This document shows, one piece after another, positions 34,900 through 45,052 of a stretch of 64,000 nucleotides of DNA. The notes under the pieces are model-generated. The model worked only from the letters and a program-made list of their open reading frames with translations. It was not told the DNA's origin and did no database searches. Numbering within the stretch: position 1 is the stretch's first letter; each line of letters starts with the position of its first letter. Source of the DNA: Cheiracanthium punctorium (lineage: Eukaryota; Arthropoda; Arachnida; Araneae; Cheiracanthiidae); NCBI GenBank assembly GCA_038373885.1, contig JAWZYV010019475.1, positions 718,001 through 782,000 on the forward strand. Direction: 5' to 3'. Position numbers and translations under genes: made by a program.

Positions 34900-35900
34900 C
34901 TCGGTTTCACAGGATGAATCATCACTGGACCATACCGTAGCAAGCGTCTTGAATTGTATCAACATACTCATGACTTTAGTTTGAGTTTGATTATAGCGCA
35001 AGTACCCCAAATTCCAAAGCACAGATGCAACATGTGCACAGCCCCCATCAAATATGGCACCAAGTTTGCACTGACAATACCTTTCAATGTTTGGATTATG
35101 TGTGTGTGTGACGCATGCCAGTTTTTATCCATATGTCATATACTATTGAACTTGTGTGTCGTGATCTCAACTGGAGTCGAACAACTGAAGAATCTTCTTG
35201 AAGTACGTAAAGAGAGAATATTCCCGTTTATTAAGATGTTCGTAAGTGTATGATCGACTTTGCTTAAGGGGATATATCCCAAGAGTTAAATATTGTAGTT
35301 CCTCCCATGTTAATCGTGGGAAATCCGGAAGTCCATATCGCCGTTTTCCTTACTATTTTCTTCAACTGTTCGTTGTAAGTAGTTAGGCTTCTTCACTAAA
35401 TCTAGCATACGTTCGGCAATTACATTTTCGTCCTCAACATTGTTAATTCTTGCTGGGGGGAAAGCATTTAGCATTGCACTCACAATTTTAACATAATCTC
35501 CAACATATGGTATTTGAACATTTGGGATAACGTTACTTAAAGCTCTCAAGTTCTTGAGTTAGTCATTTACTGCTGCAACTATCCAACGAATATTTGTCAC
35601 CAAACATGTCTTCTTAGCATCTTCTGTAGAGATCTGTTCTTGTTCGTCCAGGAATGCAGGTATTTTAGGTATTAGGCCCATTTCTTCTCGAAGCTACAAA
35701 CAAACTCGAAAACCTCTATTAATGATAATAGCATCATTAGATTTGAGCCATTTTGTAATATTATGGATATCTTTTTTCAGTAAATGCGTAAAATATCCGC
35801 ATCATTGTTTTTAAAATCTGCAATGTAAGGTCCAAAAACATCCAAAGTATATCCTGTTGTTCAAGACACATTTGAACACGCTCGTGACGAATGAGTCTGA
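34900..35900 (-). pseudogene. Relic of a DDE_Tnp_4 transposase with SWIM zinc finger
   Basis: Read downward from 35,900, broken frames give GYTLDVFGPYIADFKNNDA (about 35,850-35,790), then INRGFRVCL and LIPKIPAFLDEQEQISTEDA with CLVTNIRWIVAAVND, the usual catalytic-domain order of this transposase class. An open 79-codon segment (35,549-35,310) continues with LSNVIPNVQIPYVGDYVKIV and the C-terminal part. A frameshift then leads to DFPRLTWEELQYLTLGIYPL near 35,325-35,260. Finally CQCKLGAIFDGGCAHVASVL followed by WNLGY near 35,070-35,000 matches a C-x-C-xn-C-x-H SWIM zinc finger, which such elements carry at the C-terminus. Stops and frameshifts make it non-functional. No terminal repeats were found. 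The family is assigned from motif memory (PIF/Harbinger or ISL2EU-like). Confidence 0.75.
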
Positions 35901-36755
35901 CTGATTCGCGGACAAGCTGTTTTGTTTCGTATCACATCAAAGCGCTCAATGCACAAAACAAATGAATGCCAGCTTAGAAGCTTAATTATTGCAGTATTTA
36001 AGAGACTAAAAAATACAGTGGTGCATAAAACGCTTAACATGTTTTTTAAATGAAAGTTAGAAAAAGCCCTTAAAATAACAAAATTTCAACGAATTTGCCA
36101 AGTTTGATGATATTTTTATGTGACTTTCTATTTTTTTCTAACTATTTTATAATATATAATATCTAAACTTGACATAAATATCATAATAAAGCTTTAATAA
36201 ATAGTTTGAATTTTCATGATTATGATGGGCGAAAAAAGGCTGATCTTTACACACCTCTTTTTTAGAAGTTTTAAAAATTAATTTCCTTTAGAGTAAGCGC
36301 AATCTAAGTATATACTAAAAGAAATATGGGATTACATATTTTATTTGCCCCGGTAGCGTTCTTGAAAAACAAGAATAAAAATACAACATAAACTTGGAAT
36401 TAAACTTTTACAGGTCTAATTTAAGAACTATTCTTTATTGTATAACTTGTTAATTTTATTCATTAAAAATCTCTTGAATATGGCATTAAATATTTAAAAC
36501 AAGCGTAAATTTTTGCAAAGACGTTGTATAAGTCAACTAAAAAATATCCACTTCCGTGTAATAAACTTTAAAAATAAAAATTCGCATATGCATGGATGAA
36601 TACATAAAATCGATATTCATATCGTCAGTAAAGCCTTTGGAACTAATTTCTTATTACTAAGATATTTCACTGACTGGGCTTTATTTTGTTATGGTATGTG
36701 TTAACAAACAACTATTGTACAGACAATTCTAACCTGTATGTATCTTTGTACTTAT

Positions 36756-36773
36756 ACAGGGTGTTTAAAAATA
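36756..36773 (+). repeat. Left stub of the repeat interrupted by Tc1
   Basis: TACAGGGTGTTTAAAAATA ends at the Tc1 insertion site. The family resumes at 38,328 (TATCTGGCATAATATTAAAA) and matches the uninterrupted copy at 5176. Confidence 0.55.
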
Positions 36774-38327
36774 CACTGCTCAAAACAATTAAAGTACAAT
36801 TAAACAATTAAAGCTCAAAACAAGTTTTATATAAAATAAAGATATAAGCGAAATTTTTACTGCCGAAAATGGAAGAAGAGAATCACAAATGCAAATTTTT
36901 CTGATTTTCAAACTGTAGAGCATGCTAATTTTGAGTTCCACGTCAAAAACGTCGCTTCAGCGGCAGCGAATGAAATTGGACTTTCAACTGAATAAAAGAC
37001 AATGAAGACAAGGATGATCGGCATTCAGTGACTGCTTTGTTTCGATGAGTACGATGTCTCAGCGAAGTCATTCAACCAATTCAGAAGCTTGGAGAGTTGT
37101 CGGTAGGTTAGAAGGGGGCCAAACTCAAGCCGAAGTAGCGCAAGGCATTGGAGTGTCACAAAGTGTGATTTCCAGGATCCTGAATCGGTTTTTGGCGACT
37201 GGAAGTGCTGGCCGAAGACCAGGGCAAGGTCGTAGACGGGCAACAACGCCCAATGAAGATCGTTATTTAGTGTTAACGGCTCGGAGACACCGGAATATGA
37301 ACGCTACTCTTCTCCAACAACACCTTCGCTCGGCTACTGGCACTACGGTTTCAACTCAGACTGTCCGAAACCGGCTCCATGGTGTAGGTCTATATGCTCG
37401 CCGACCGATGGTATGTGTTAGACTAACATCAAGGCATCGTCGCGACCGCAGGGAGTGGGCAACAGAGCATGTGAACTGGAGGAGAAATGAATGGAGCAAT
37501 GTTCTTTTTTCTGACGAGTCCCGTTTTTCAGTTCATCCTGATAATAGGCGTATTTTCATCTGGAGGGACCGTGGCAGTAGGAATAATCCTGCGTTCGTGC
37601 ACGAAAGTATCAGCTTTGGCGGTGGGGGAGTGTTGGTGTATGGTGGCATCTCCATTGACGGGCTCACAGACCTCTACATCATTCGAGATGGACCTCTGAC
37701 TGGTCGCCGGTATACGGATGATATCCTCAGACCCATTGTAGTCCCTTACGTTGCAGCAATCGGAGATGACTTCATTTTAATGGACGATAACTGCAGGCCA
37801 CATCGTGCTAACCTGGTGGAGGATTTCCTTTTCGAGGAAGGAATCGCACGAAGGGAATGGCCAGTGTGTTCTCCAGACATGAATCCAATAGAGCACGTTT
37901 TGGACGCTCTAGGAAGACGAGTTCCTGGCCGCCAACCACCCCCACAAACTCTCCAAGAACTGGAAAGAGCTCTTCTGGAAGAGTGGTACAGAATACCCCA
38001 ACTCGTGATTAATAGCTTCATTGACTCCATGCCTCAAAGGTGTTCAACGTAGCTGGCCGTCCGTGGAAACCATACCCCCTACTGAAAATGATTTCCTTTG
38101 AAGAACACACCTTTTCTTATTCTTTTTTTCTCATATGCACAAATTGTGTTTTTTTTTTTCCTTTTCTACACAAATGCGCAATAAAATGCATTTTTTTCTG
38201 CCAAACATGTATAATTTATTCTCATATAACCTACTACGTCTGTCGACCATATATCAATCAGCTAAAAAGTTTCCCAGCCACAAGATCCACCTAAAACCGC
38301 AATATCCTTTAATTGTTCTGAGCAGTG
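36774..38327 (+). mobile_element. Complete Tc1-family transposon, 1,554 bp
   Basis: The terminal inverted repeats are CACTGCTCAAAACAATTAAA on the left and, complemented, CACTGCTCAGAACAATTAAA on the right, with one mismatch in at least 21 bp. TA target duplications lie at 36,772-36,773 and 38,328-38,329. It encloses one intact transposase frame on the plus strand. The composition is clearly richer in GC than the surrounding DNA, as expected for a recently arrived coding element. Confidence 0.95.
37045..38052 (+). CDS. Tc1-type DD34E transposase, intact 335 aa
   Basis: Cut-and-paste transposase that binds the terminal inverted repeats and inserts at TA. It has the normal family length of about 340 residues with no stop or frameshift. 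The N-terminal paired-like DNA-binding region has a first helix-turn-helix (about 15-50: TQAEVAQGIGVSQSVISRIL), a basic GRRPGQGRRR linker (about 57-65), and a second helix-turn-helix (about 85-118, NATLLQQHLRSATG). The catalytic triad is D157 (FSDESRF), D248 (MDDNCRPHRA) and E283 (PDMNPIEH), with 34 residues between the last two. The glycine-rich FGGGGVLVYGG box lies at 191-201. One oddity is LDALGRRV after the catalytic Glu, where relatives usually have a tryptophan at the first position. The start ATG at 37,045 is the first in frame after the terminal region; ATG at 37,054 is an alternative. Activity is plausible but unproven. Confidence 0.95.
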   Translation: MSTMSQRSHSTNSEAWRVVGRLEGGQTQAEVAQGIGVSQSVISRILNRFLATGSAGRRPGQGRRRATTPNEDRYLVLTARRHRNMNATLLQQHLRSATGTTVSTQTVRNRLHGVGLYARRPMVCVRLTSRHRRDRREWATEHVNWRRNEWSNVLFSDESRFSVHPDNRRIFIWRDRGSRNNPAFVHESISFGGGGVLVYGGISIDGLTDLYIIRDGPLTGRRYTDDILRPIVVPYVAAIGDDFILMDDNCRPHRANLVEDFLFEEGIARREWPVCSPDMNPIEHVLDALGRRVPGRQPPPQTLQELERALLEEWYRIPQLVINSFIDSMPQRCST

Positions 38328-38480
38328 TATATCTGGCATAATATTAAAAGCTTGTAGAAAGAGTCAAGATGATTCAGAACTACATAGCAATGCATCTGAA
38401 AACATTGTCTTCATACACTTGTAAATAATCATTCAAAAGGTGTGGAAGAGTTGATGATATTACCGAACCACGTTTTTTGT
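38328..38480 (+). repeat. Right part of the repeat interrupted by Tc1
   Basis: It continues the family seen at 5176-5340: AGATGATTCAGAACTACATA and GGTGTGGAAGAGTTGATGAT align with the other copy. A minus-strand open frame at 38,614-38,838 lies further on but has no recognised domain. Confidence 0.55.
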
Positions 38481-39544
38481 TATAACTTCAATGTTTTTCT
38501 CTCAAAAAGTACTAAACTAATATGTTAATCATTTGTATTTCATACGAAATTATGCAATTTTGAGACAATAATATCATTTAAAGTAAAATTTAGTGAAAAA
38601 CGTTAAATAATGCTTAAGCAAATTTTGTGAAGTAATTATTAAAAGGTATTTGAAGACGAGTTTTTTTCCCACTCTGTATTGCTATATAATTCGGAATCCT
38701 CTTAGTTCCCGCTGCCACCCTTTCCAAGTGTTGCAGACGTTTTTCAAACAGCCTGTGTATGCTTAACGTAGATGCATGACTGACTTGAAATTCAATTTTT
38801 GTGCGATTTCTATCTGTTTCAAGCATTTGGGAAACCAAAGCGCCATTAATGTAAAAAAAAATGCCTGTGTGTTATTCTGTCGTTCTCTCATTCTGCCCAT
38901 AACGCACTTTTTCCTCAAGCTGAAACTAATGAAATGAAATTTGGTAGCATGATTTGGATTAGTCGCTCAACTTAAACTATTTGTATGGATTTTTTTTTAA
39001 TTTTGTATAGAGCTTGAGATGTAGCGAAAATCTATTCCAAATGTGTAGTCTGAAAGAAAAAAAATCACTGTAGTTTTATTGCTCTTTAAACAATAACTTA
39101 GAGTATTATTAAGCTCATTTAATTGATGACTAAGTAAAGTTATTCGAAATCTCATACTTCAATCCTTTTTCGGCCGGCGTCTATCACTGCATATGTATGC
39201 TCATTGAAAAATCATTTAAAAAATCACAGTGCATACATGAAGCCTTCAGTTTTACACTGTTGGTATGGTAAAAATATAGTTCAACGTTTCACCGAAATTC
39301 CGGAGGCAATTTAGCTGCAACCGGTATTTTGAAAAATGCGGTGCTAAGATTCGCCATTTTAGCGGTGTTTCCTCAATCACCATTATATAGCAAAATTAAT
39401 ACATACTACTAGAAGAAAAGGAAAAATAAGTTCTACTCGAACTGACAATGACTGGTTCAAACGATTGTGCGTTGACAACTAAGCCACGACTGACAACGGA
39501 CAATTTTTTTTAACAAAAATAAAACATATATATCATTTTCAATT

Positions 39545-39705
39545 TCTGCGAGTTCAATTTCTGACTCAGGTTTGGGTGTTAACTTACCCTTCCCTTCACA
39601 GGGGGTAATTAAGGCTACCTATTGGGTCACATGAAAATAAAATGACCAATACTTAGAACTATAGTAGTGGGGAATGCCTGATGGGCAAGTGCCCGTCCTT
39701 GACAA
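39545..39705 (+). mobile_element. SINE copy, diverged
   Basis: It aligns with the minus-strand element at 58,200-58,380: GAGTTCAATTTCTGAC (worn B box), GGGTGTTAACTT, CACAGGGGGTA, and the ending AGTAGTGGGGAATGCCTGAT then GGGCAAGTGCCCGTCC. The A-box half is not recognisable. Confidence 0.65.
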
Positions 39706-39999
39706 TAAAAGATTCTGAAAGAATAGTGGCTGTTTTCCACAATGTGAGGCACTCTGATGAAATTAGTGTTAGACTGCTAAAAAGAAATATATCTAGGACA
39801 AAGCAAATATTCGATGATCAGTGAATAAGTGATCAATTATTAGATAAAGAGTGATAAACTCTTAGATGATGAATAATGCACAATGCTAAAGCTAAATCTC
39901 AAAGTGTAACTACAAGAAATCGCTTTGAAAAAAATCTTGTTCAAATTCATTTAAAATTTATGTATGCGCTATTTAACTAAATTATATTAATATTAAGTT

Positions 40000-41040
40000 T
40001 ATTATACTAAAAAAAATATTTTATGGTTTCTAGAAGCGTGGATCATTTAAAAATGGAGCATTACAAATAAAAAATTATTTTTAACAAAATTAATCTAAAC
40101 ATTTACTATTAAATCAGAAAAGTATGTTGATGCAGCAATTTGTATAGGAATACTTAATTTTTTCATGAAAATTTCTTGTTCAAAGCAGAAATATTTTGCA
40201 CCTTGTTTTCGAGTACATGAGGGATTTTCACTGACTTTTATTCGTGCCATACCATTTTTCTGACACACTTATCTGTTTAGTTTTTCTTCTTCGGGTGTGG
40301 TTTCCAATTTTATCTGAGCATATACGTATCAAATATTAAAATTTTAGTGAGTCTACTTGATCCTCAGCAGCCAGATTATATATCGCTTATCTTTTTGAAT
40401 TTTCCTAATGTCTTAGAATAAGCTGCAGCAAAAGGTACACTATAATTGTCTATCAAAATATGACAATACAAACAGCACATATTGAATGTACATAACAACG
40501 TTTTATCATCACAAACAAACATTCTCAAGTTTTTGTCCCCGAAAACTATTCCAAGATTTTAAAGTAAAAGACATATTTTCCTGACTGTAGGTGTTTATAA
40601 TAGTCCTGAATACATGCATGATAGACGTTGTCTACCAAAATGTCTGCCTCTAACCTCTTATAATTCTTCTGTAACTATTTAGGTTTTGTGTTTATGCTAG
40701 AAAGCTAATTTGATAAAAATTACCAAATGTATTGGGAAGGCCACCTTAATCCATGCATTAGGTTTTGAGTAAAACGAATTTGATTTGTACTGCTTCTAAG
40801 ATCGAGTTCATTAAACATAGAAAAATATTTACAAATAAGGTTAAAATCAAAATTTAATCAACAGGTCACACGATGACGTACTTTTATTTTAAGGACATTT
40901 TTTGTATGACTACTTTAGTATTTTAAACTAAAATTGCACTTAATTTATTTTATTAATGAGATTTATTCTTGTTCGAATTTCATATATTTCAGTGTGTGAT
41001 CTCATTTTCTCTAAAACGAATCAAATATTAATATATATAA
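40000..41040. other. Intergenic AT-rich stretch, nothing recognised
   Basis: No exon, transposase motif or clear repeat was found between the SINE copy and the foldback at 41.06 kb. Confidence 0.5.
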
Positions 41041-41056
41041 AATCAATTTAAACTTC

Positions 41057-41160
41057 GTATACAAAACACACATAAAGTGATACTTATAGAAAGCTATATA
41101 AGTATCATTTTATCATTTTATGTTCTTTCAATAAGTGTCATTTTATGTGTGTTTTTATAC
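41057..41160. repeat. Nested inverted repeat of about 30-nt arms
   Basis: GTATACAAAACACACATAAA (41,057-41,076) continuing to GTGATACTTAT is mirrored by ATAAGTGTCATTTTATGTGT continuing to GTTTTTATAC (41,131-41,160). Inside, TGATACTTATA and TATATAAGTATCA form a second, smaller hairpin. Confidence 0.75.
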
Positions 41161-42073
41161 AAAATTTTTATTTATTTTATCGTTTAACACCAGTATTTTG
41201 AATTCTTTTTTTCCGTATATAAGATTGTAAAATAAGTTCATATTTAACTTCCCTATACAATTTCAGATAAAGATTTAATAATGTAGCGTAACATCGCACA
41301 AATATTTAAGTCACCTGAGTAATCGTAAGCAATAAAAGAACGAAACTTTCCATTTAATTACCGGTTCTATATTATACTAAAATGCATTTAAAATAAACGT
41401 TAAATGTTTTTAAAAGTGTCAAACTCTTAACAAATATTTTTTTTCTGCCGAAAGAATTTAAAAAGTTAATACACTGAAATAACGAAATCATGAGACAAAA
41501 AAGAAAGGAAGAGAAAAGCAAGTGTACACCTAACCGTGAAGTATGTTTTCCTTTCAGAGGAATGTTCGCGATTTCTCTGATTACTTTCTTCTTACTCTTG
41601 ATATTTTAGTATGTAGTTTTTTCATTGAATTACTTTTCGTGTTCGAGGCACTTTCATTCCATTTCAAGATGTGTCTGTTTTAACACTGTATTACGATTCC
41701 CTTTCCTCTTGCAGTTGTATGTGTTGGTTACATTCCCATAAATTATTAATTGCAAGGTATTTCTTTTTTTAAAAGAATTGTTAATAATCTTACAACATTA
41801 ACTGTCAATTTTCAATGCGGCAAAGAAAATTTGCAGTATTAAAATTTTCTTGGGTAATATGCACCTCCAAATAATGCTCTTAGAAAATAATGTACTAGTA
41901 CAAAGAGTCTAAAATTTTCTTTCACCTTTAGCTGTTCGATTTATAAGGTAACGCGACATGCTTGCGTTTTATATGTCTGGGTTTAAATCTTCATTAAAAA
42001 TTACAGGGAATATTTTTCTTGTCGAGAGACAGTGAATAGTAACAAAAAACACCCAAAAGAAATGTATTTAAAA

Positions 42074-42611
42074 GATGAAATAAATAAAACTTTGTAAACA
42101 ACACACATAAAACGTACTTATCAATCTGGACACGTGTTTTGAGAGAAAAACTTTCTACCTTCTTCAACAGAATTCCATATACAGACTGAGACAGGGTGGT
42201 GAAAAAAGTAAACAGAAAACAAAAGAGAAGAGCAAGTTGCCAATCAGAAGAAGGAAAAAGCAAGAAACCAGAAATAATAAAAGAAGGGAAGGGCAAGAGG
42301 GTTGATAGAAATCAAATATATATTAAAAATGTAATAAAATATAGAAAAAATAAGCAAATAATTTTTTTTCAATACTTCATTTCATTTTAATTTTACATTT
42401 TATTTTTATCTACTCTCCTCTCCCCCCTCCCCTCTTTTATTATTCCTGGTTTCTTGCTTTTTTTCTGTTTACTCTTTTCAGTCCCCAATCTCAGTCTGTA
42501 TATGGACGTCTACTGAAGAAGGTCGAAAGTTTTTCATCCGAAACACGTTCCCGATTGATAAGTACCTTTTATGCGTGTTATTTTACGAAGTTTTATTTAT
42601 TTATTTCACCG
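42074..42611. repeat. Large foldback: about 220-bp imperfect inverted repeat
   Basis: The left arm (about 42,074-42,300) and right arm (about 42,402-42,611) are reverse complements with small gaps, separated by about 100 bp. Paired landmarks are ACTTATCAATCTGGACACGT with CCGATTGATAAGTAC, CCATATACAGACTGAGA with TCTCAGTCTGTATATGG, and AGCAAGAAACCAGAAATAAT with ATTATTCCTGGTTTCTTGCT. One arm has about 30 bp (GCAAGTTGCCAATCAGAAG) missing from the other. No protein is encoded. Confidence 0.85.
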
Positions 42612-43934
42612 GGAATAGTAGTCTGTATTATAGTCAGCTGTGTTCCATACTAGCATCTTGGTCTTTTATAAGTAGTTTTATATGTAAGTACAAAATTACT
42701 GGTAACTCTTAATTAGAGTGCTTTCGATTAGTGCTCAAAAATTTTATGTACCATCCCTTGAATTATGTAATGATTTTAATAATTACGCTATTTTTTCCCA
42801 TCATTAGCTCTTTTTTAAATTGTGTGGTATATAACACGGAGAAATTAATTGCTATTGTCAAAATTAGCCCCTGTACTTATCGTCAATATCTACTTAAATC
42901 TTAACTATAAAAACCTTTGAACTAAAAACTGTGCTAATTGAAGGATCTGATCCAAAAATCGTAATTTGATTCCTTATAGAACAAGTGCATAACTTAAATA
43001 AGCAATTCATCCCAAATTCAATAGCATAAAAAAATTATGTTGATGTCTCACACTAAGCAAAAGCACATAATGATAAACAAACGTGAAAACATACAAAATC
43101 GTATATAATATGCCATTAACTAAATGAATCCAACACAGATACAGCTGGCACCCCCATAACATTGCTAAGAAAATCTTCAGCATCGAATGAATGGTGAAAA
43201 GAGTTGAGATTTCTCAAGATATAAGTAGCACTTATAGCTTATGAATGTTTTGTCTTTCATTTCCTTTTTCAGTAAAATCCTTGTGGTAGCTTCATTTACA
43301 GTGAAAGTTATTCTTTTTATTTATTTAATTCTAAAGACAGACACTAGCCGATCATTAGATAACGCAGTTAGAAAAATACGCAAAGCACAAGACACAGAAC
43401 ATAAATAAAACACTTAAAACGCAAGAAGTCTCATTTTGTTGAAGATCTTTATTTTTTGTTTAATGTTTTCTATATACATGCATATATTAACTTTTATTTA
43501 AATAACAGCTACATGTGTTACTTTTTACCTAACTTTGAAATTTCTAAAATAAGTCATTCTTTACTACATTGCCGCGTATCAATCGTCCCTAAGATTTTAT
43601 GAGACTATTTCACGAACTGTTCAAACAATTTTTAAACTTTGGTCTAAATAAGTAGTACATGTCAAAATAACTTATTCTACATGTAGGATAATCCTTAAAT
43701 GCAAAAAGTGAGCATAAAAGTTAAGCCTTAAAAGTGGCTCTGAAAAATGACACATGTGAAGTTAAACTAAACGATGATTAATGGCGATTAATTAGCGATT
43801 AATTATAGCATTTCACTACCCCTGAAATTAGAGCGAGTGGTAAAAAGTTATGGGTTAGAAACTGCAGAAATTTTTTTTACAAGTAACATATTTGAAATCA
43901 TAGTATTTTAGCGATACACAATAGTACTCTTTCT

Positions 43935-44231
43935 GGGCCGTGGTAGCCCAGTGGTTAAGGCGTTGGACTCGTAACCGGAAGGTCGTGGGTTCAATACCGG
44001 CGTACCACTAAAGACCACCGTGTACATGCGGTGTACGTGCACGCTAAATCCGTGGTTCCGAAAGTCCTCTCGGCGGTCGCTAGCAGTTTCTGAGGGGTGC
44101 CAATATTCAGAAGTCCCCCACCTTCTGATGAGGTTCCAAATTGTGGCGGGAAATTCCGGGAAGGACGTATATGTAGCTCTAATCGACACGTTCAGTGACG
44201 CGAGCTGCCCTCTCCTGGCAAATAAATAAAT
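43935..44231 (+). mobile_element. Full-length tRNA-derived SINE, about 297 bp
   Basis: The head GGGCCGTGGTAGCCCAGTGG holds a good A box, and GTGGGTTCAATACCGG a good B box at 43,985-44,000, with an anticodon-loop-like CTCGTAA between them. A non-tRNA body follows (GTGCACGCTAAATCCGTGGT, CTTCTGATGAGG, GACGCGAGCTGCCCTCTCCT) and ends in an AAATAAATAAAT tail. The tRNA part lacks proper acceptor pairing, so it is a Pol III retroposon, not a tRNA gene. Confidence 0.9.
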
Positions 44232-44847
44232 AGTTCTCTTGAATTTTCTATATCAATATGTTTCTGTTCCAGTTTCTAAGTTTTACTTGGTGTCACAATT
44301 TTTTTAAGTTCTTTTTCTTCCTTCAAAGAATATTTTAGACACTTTACATTTCTTTTCTCAAAGAATAATGCACAGTTTATCTCCAGAAGAGAACATAACT
44401 CACTCCATCTGTGTTGTTAATCAGAGATTTGGTAATACATTAAAATGACTATTAAAAAAGGAAAAGACGTTAAGAAGTACAAACGTAGACTTTAATAATA
44501 ATAACTTGTTAAACTAGCAATAAGTTATAACTTATTAGTTACTAACAACTTATTAGAAAACTCCATTTCGTGCGATCTTAAAGGCCACATTAACAGCTCC
44601 TATGATAGATAGCAAGGAAGTTAAAATTATAATTATTTGCTCTCAAGTACACATAAATTTTTGCTTATTTTAGGATAATCCTATGCGATGGCTATAGGCT
44701 CAGACGTATAGGAAGATTTTTTAAGAACTGATTGTGTATTCGTGTTATTGATTCAAGATTCTGATCCAGCCTTGACTTTAAACACCAGTTCAACAAACTT
44801 TGATTAATTCATCCCAAAATCATCAGAGCTGTCTACTAATTTTATCA

Positions 44848-44959
44848 ACGTACGAAAACTGTTTAGTTCGTTATGGGAGACTAAAACTTACATCTGAAGA
44901 TGTAAGTATCTTCAGATGTAAGTTTTAATCCCATGACGAACTAAACAGTTTTCGTACGT
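44848..44959. repeat. Long hairpin, 52-54-nt arms, 6-nt loop
   Basis: The left arm runs ACGTACGAAAACTGTTTAGT to CATCTGAAGAT (44,848-44,901). The right arm, 44,908-44,959, is its complement apart from one mismatch and a 2-nt gap. The loop is GTAAGT. It lies 7 bp from the longest (TA)n tract of the window. Confidence 0.92.
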
Positions 44960-44963
44960 AAAG

Positions 44964-44965
<2 letters not shown>

Positions 44966-45049
<84 letters not shown>
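44966..45049. repeat. (TA)n microsatellite, 84 bp
   Basis: Uninterrupted alternating AT, the longest simple repeat in the window, beside the hairpin. Confidence 0.97.

Positions 45050-45052
<3 letters not shown>

Noticed and set aside
34606..34984. Overlapping frames around 34.7 kb
   Set aside because: They are again kept open by a TA microsatellite, with no protein family resemblance.
37487..38030. Overlapping frames within the Tc1 element
   Set aside because: Shadows of the intact transposase frame with no independent support.
43935..44010. tRNA gene
   Set aside because: Good A and B boxes, but the acceptor arms do not pair and a conserved non-tRNA body with an AAATAAAT tail follows. It is a SINE.
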